Source: Bin55 sp964572845
GTDB lineage: Bacteria; Pseudomonadota; Gammaproteobacteria; Pseudomonadales; Azotimanducaceae
Direction of reading: 5' to 3'
Length of the DNA stretch: 64,000 nt
Assembly (NCBI GenBank): GCA_964572845.1
Contig: CAZNFX010000001.1
Location: forward strand, 372,001-436,000
The notes under the pieces were generated by a model. That model was given only the letters and a program-made list of their open reading frames with translations. It was not told the DNA's origin and ran no database searches. The position numbers and the translations under genes were made by a program. Each line of letters opens with the position of its first letter. Position 1 is the stretch's first letter. Shown here piece by piece: positions 61,743 to 64,000 of the stretch.

Positions 61743-63757
61743 CCCGACTAGCTGACTTTGAGACACATCTTGCCATCTTTGCCGAGGGAATATCTGGGCA
61801 GCGTTACCAGATTCGAGACGACGAGACACTTGCAATTCCCTTTGGCCACAACCCCAATCGCATTCCCGTAATCGCACAACGGATTCTTTATCTGCCAAGA
61901 GAGTTCAATTTTTTCTCGTCGGAAGAAGCGAATCGACAAGCGTACCTGCTGCTCGCTTTGCTGCAACTTGGGCATTTTGAATTCGGCACGTTCGACTTCG
62001 ACATGCACAAAGTTCGTGAGTCGTTTCCATCGCTCCAGACTTGCCGCTCGTACTTGGGGGACCGAGAATCTGAACTTGGCCAGCTCTACCGATACTTTGA
62101 CAACCCTGTTGTTGCTCGTCGCCTGTTCTGTGTCATCGAGTCCGAACGAGTCGAGCGACGTCTACTTGCAAAATATCCGGGAACGAAAAAGTACCGGGAC
62201 GGATTTCAGTCATATGTCGATTCCATCCATGAATCCAACAGCTCCAGTCCTGTCGATTCCGTGATTCGAGACCTGTCAGGACACTTGAGAGGTGTACCGG
62301 CGTGCAAGTCTCCATACTTGAAGCTAGTATTGCAGGCAATGTCTCCGCAAGCTCATGTTCATGACAGCATTTCAGCGACGGTGGACTGTTACAACGCTAT
62401 TCAACATTTGCTCCAAGATGAAGAGCTCAGCTTTGCCGATGCCGAGACCTCACAGCAACATCTATCCCTAGAAGTCCTTCAACGTCAGTCAAAACTAGAC
62501 GAGTGGGAAAGGGAATTAGCAGGTATAGACTCGGAGTTTGCCAAAGTTGAGGTGCTGGATGCACTCGTCGAAGCTAGCGATGTCGAGGAATTCTCCAGAG
62601 CCTTGGAGAGTTTCCAGAATGACCGAGAACTATTGGCAAAGCGGCGAGCTCGGATTGAGCGGCTGGCAATTGTTGAGAAATCATCTCTAGGCATTCTCGC
62701 TAAGAGAACCGCCGACACCAGTGTGAGCTACCGATACGACGAATGGGACTACCTGAACAAGGTTTGGTTACGAAATTGGTGCGTTCTCCACGAGTTTATG
62801 TTGCCCAAAGATGTCACCTCGGAAACAGCCGAACTAATACAAACCGTACGTCCCCATGTAAGGTCTGTGCGAAAGCTATTCGAGCAGCTAAGACCCACAG
62901 GGATGAAACGAGCCAAGCATCAAGCGGATGGCGATGAACTCGATCTCGACCGAACAGTAGACATGCGTGTAGACCGCAAATCTCGCACCTCGATTGACGA
63001 CAGAGTCTACTCCCGCAGAGCTCAGACTAGTCGCGACATAGCAACGCTGGTCTTGGTAGACCTATCCGCATCAACAGACAGTCCTATCACCAATTCAGAG
63101 AACGCTCTTCCGCAAATTCGAGCCACGGATTTCAAGGCACAGGATTTGCGGGATCCATACTTCGACGACGACTATTTGAACGGACGACTGGATTTCAATC
63201 CGGTCCACATGCAGGAGAGTGCCAGCAAACGGGTCATAGACGTAATGCGAGAGGCAGTATTGCTGCTTGCGACGGCGCTTGAATCCCTAAACGACACCTT
63301 TGCAGTCTATGGATTTTCCGGATACGGCAAGGACAATGTTGAGTTTTATGTTGCCAAAGAATTCCATCGAAAACTCGCCCTGCCGGAGATCGGCGCATTC
63401 ACGTCGTTAGAGCCTAAGCGTTCTACGAGAATGGGTCCAGCTATTCGGCACGCGATCAATAAATTGATAGGCACTGGATCGGCAATGAAAGTGTTGTTGA
63501 TTGTCAGCGATGGCTTTCCACAAGATTGCGACTACGGACCAGATCGAACAAGCCATGAATATGGTGTGCAGGATACTGCCATGGCTTTACGTGAAGCAGC
63601 CTACAAAGGTATTCAAAGCTTTTGTGTTACGGTCGATCATGCTGGCCACGACTACTTGCGCAAAATGTGTCCGCGCGATCGCTACTTGGTCATCGAAGAC
63701 TTGGAATCTCTACCACTCGAATTGAATAGAGCCTACCGGAGATTAGTAGCGCGCTAG
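61739..63757 (+). CDS. NorD/CbbO-like VWA domain protein, partner of the MoxR ATPase
   Basis: 672 aa. The N-terminal 430 residues are mostly helical, with YLPREFNFFSSEEANRQAYL and VIESERVERRLLAKYPGTKK as in NorD/CbbO. The C-terminal VWA domain (about 433-672) has the MIDAS motif TLVLVDLSASTDS, Thr in PKRSTRMGPAIRH and Asp in LIVSDGFPQDCDYG, so Mg binding should be intact. VWA proteins of this family couple the AAA+ ring to the client. The ATG overlaps the ATPase stop (ATGA, 61739-61742). Third and last gene of the operon. Confidence 0.93.
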   Translation: MTRLADFETHLAIFAEGISGQRYQIRDDETLAIPFGHNPNRIPVIAQRILYLPREFNFFSSEEANRQAYLLLALLQLGHFEFGTFDFDMHKVRESFPSLQTCRSYLGDRESELGQLYRYFDNPVVARRLFCVIESERVERRLLAKYPGTKKYRDGFQSYVDSIHESNSSSPVDSVIRDLSGHLRGVPACKSPYLKLVLQAMSPQAHVHDSISATVDCYNAIQHLLQDEELSFADAETSQQHLSLEVLQRQSKLDEWERELAGIDSEFAKVEVLDALVEASDVEEFSRALESFQNDRELLAKRRARIERLAIVEKSSLGILAKRTADTSVSYRYDEWDYLNKVWLRNWCVLHEFMLPKDVTSETAELIQTVRPHVRSVRKLFEQLRPTGMKRAKHQADGDELDLDRTVDMRVDRKSRTSIDDRVYSRRAQTSRDIATLVLVDLSASTDSPITNSENALPQIRATDFKAQDLRDPYFDDDYLNGRLDFNPVHMQESASKRVIDVMREAVLLLATALESLNDTFAVYGFSGYGKDNVEFYVAKEFHRKLALPEIGAFTSLEPKRSTRMGPAIRHAINKLIGTGSAMKVLLIVSDGFPQDCDYGPDRTSHEYGVQDTAMALREAAYKGIQSFCVTVDHAGHDYLRKMCPRDRYLVIEDLESLPLELNRAYRRLVAR

Positions 63758-63784
63758 CGATTCTTGCAATGCTTTCCGAAGAAA

Positions 63785-64000
63785 CTACTCGTCGCCACTA
63801 AACAATCCGATAATTGACAACAGATTAATGAACAGTATGTAGATGTAGGTAAACAAGCTAACTGCTGCAATGATATAGTTGCGCTCGCCACCTAGCACGA
63901 CCTGACTCGTCTGGTAAAGGATCAACGCACACGCGATGAACACGACAAAACCTGAAATGACTATCGCAAACGGCGTCAGATTCACAAAGAAAGAAAGAAG
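63785..64000 (-). CDS. Bax inhibitor-1 (YccA/YbhL) family membrane protein, C-terminal part; start beyond the window
   Basis: Only the C-terminal 71 residues are inside the window; the frame stays open to base 64000. Two membrane helices appear (FAIVISGFVVFIACALILYQ, then NYIIAAVSLFTYIYILFINL) and the tail IIGLFSGDE. The motif QTSQVVLGGERNYIIAA with a conserved Tyr and acidic end matches BI-1 family C-termini, as in YccA and YbhL. The family consists of seven-helix inner membrane proteins, YccA being a modulator of FtsH. It is convergent with the VWA gene. Confidence 0.85.
   Translation of the reverse strand, partial: LLSFFVNLTPFAIVISGFVVFIACALILYQTSQVVLGGERNYIIAAVSLFTYIYILFINLLSIIGLFSGDE

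Noticed and set aside
60921..63757. Nitric oxide reductase accessory genes (norQ-norD proper)
   Set aside because: No norB or norC is present and the ATPase-VWA pair is fused by overlap to a VOC gene, so the denitrification reading is not supported here.
1..64000. Prophage, insertion sequence, CRISPR array, rRNA
   Set aside because: No integrase, transposase, tail or capsid genes, no spaced direct repeats, and no rRNA stretches were seen on either strand.

Overview
The window looks like one continuous piece of chromosome from a Gram-negative gammaproteobacterium. The evidence is the cmoA-cmoB pair, a TonB-dependent receptor, an RND efflux pair, feoAB behind a Fur-type box, a RibB with a decayed RibA-like tail, and ppk/ppx. 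Base composition is roughly balanced by eye. I see no prophage, insertion sequence, CRISPR array or rRNA. Two ankyrin-repeat proteins, two PhyH-type dioxygenases, a CaiB/BaiF CoA transferase, an acyl-CoA dehydrogenase and an epoxide hydrolase-like enzyme are a gene mix often reported from marine or host-associated gammaproteobacteria. That lifestyle is inference.

Layout. 1-4087, all minus: FAH-family hydrolase (cut by the window edge), Zn alcohol dehydrogenase, PdxA-family dehydrogenase, RibB with a degenerate GTP cyclohydrolase II half. 4182-4258: tRNA-Arg(UCG). 4764-5783: ARPP-1-type protein. 5941-7371: amidohydrolase, divergent from an acetoin/2-oxoacid dehydrogenase cluster (E1 alpha, E1 beta, AcoX-like kinase, E2; 7539-11763). 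12039-14436: sigma70 promoter, Fur box, feoAB. 14469-21177, minus: ankyrin protein, DUF418 membrane protein, PhyH dioxygenase, MerR-TPR protein, DUF6491-like secreted protein, CoA transferase. 21301-22617: epoxide hydrolase-like protein and FmdB zinc ribbon. 22762-25837, minus: two paralogous ferritin-like proteins and two small SCP2-like proteins, divergent from a second PhyH protein.

27490-32877: HIT protein facing a GldA / permease-GldG / DUF4340 export operon. 33124-37295: D-threonine aldolase-like enzyme and a TonB receptor. 37639-38706: an AhpD-like gene interrupted by an in-frame TGA inside a CxxU redox motif, read here as selenocysteine. 38761-40895: second ankyrin protein and a SAM methyltransferase. 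41067-45582: secreted EEP nuclease-like lipoprotein and a large permease/M1-like protein without zinc motif. 46001-49602: ppx and ppk1 convergent. 49636-51281: cmoA-cmoB. 51357-53535: small HTH-membrane protein, acyl-CoA dehydrogenase, Smr protein. 53820-58242: RND adaptor and pump. 58229-59641: small conserved protein and an alpha/beta hydrolase. 60052-63757: a tightly overlapping VOC enzyme - MoxR/NorQ AAA+ - NorD-like VWA operon. 63785-64000: C-terminal end of a Bax-inhibitor-1 family protein.

The strongest discovery candidates are the AhpD-like selenoprotein (with a plausible bacterial SECIS hairpin just after the TGA), the ferritin-like paralogue that has lost its diiron ligands inside a four-gene cassette with SCP2-like proteins, and the VOC-MoxR-VWA operon, where an AAA+/VWA pair seems to serve a VOC metalloenzyme.
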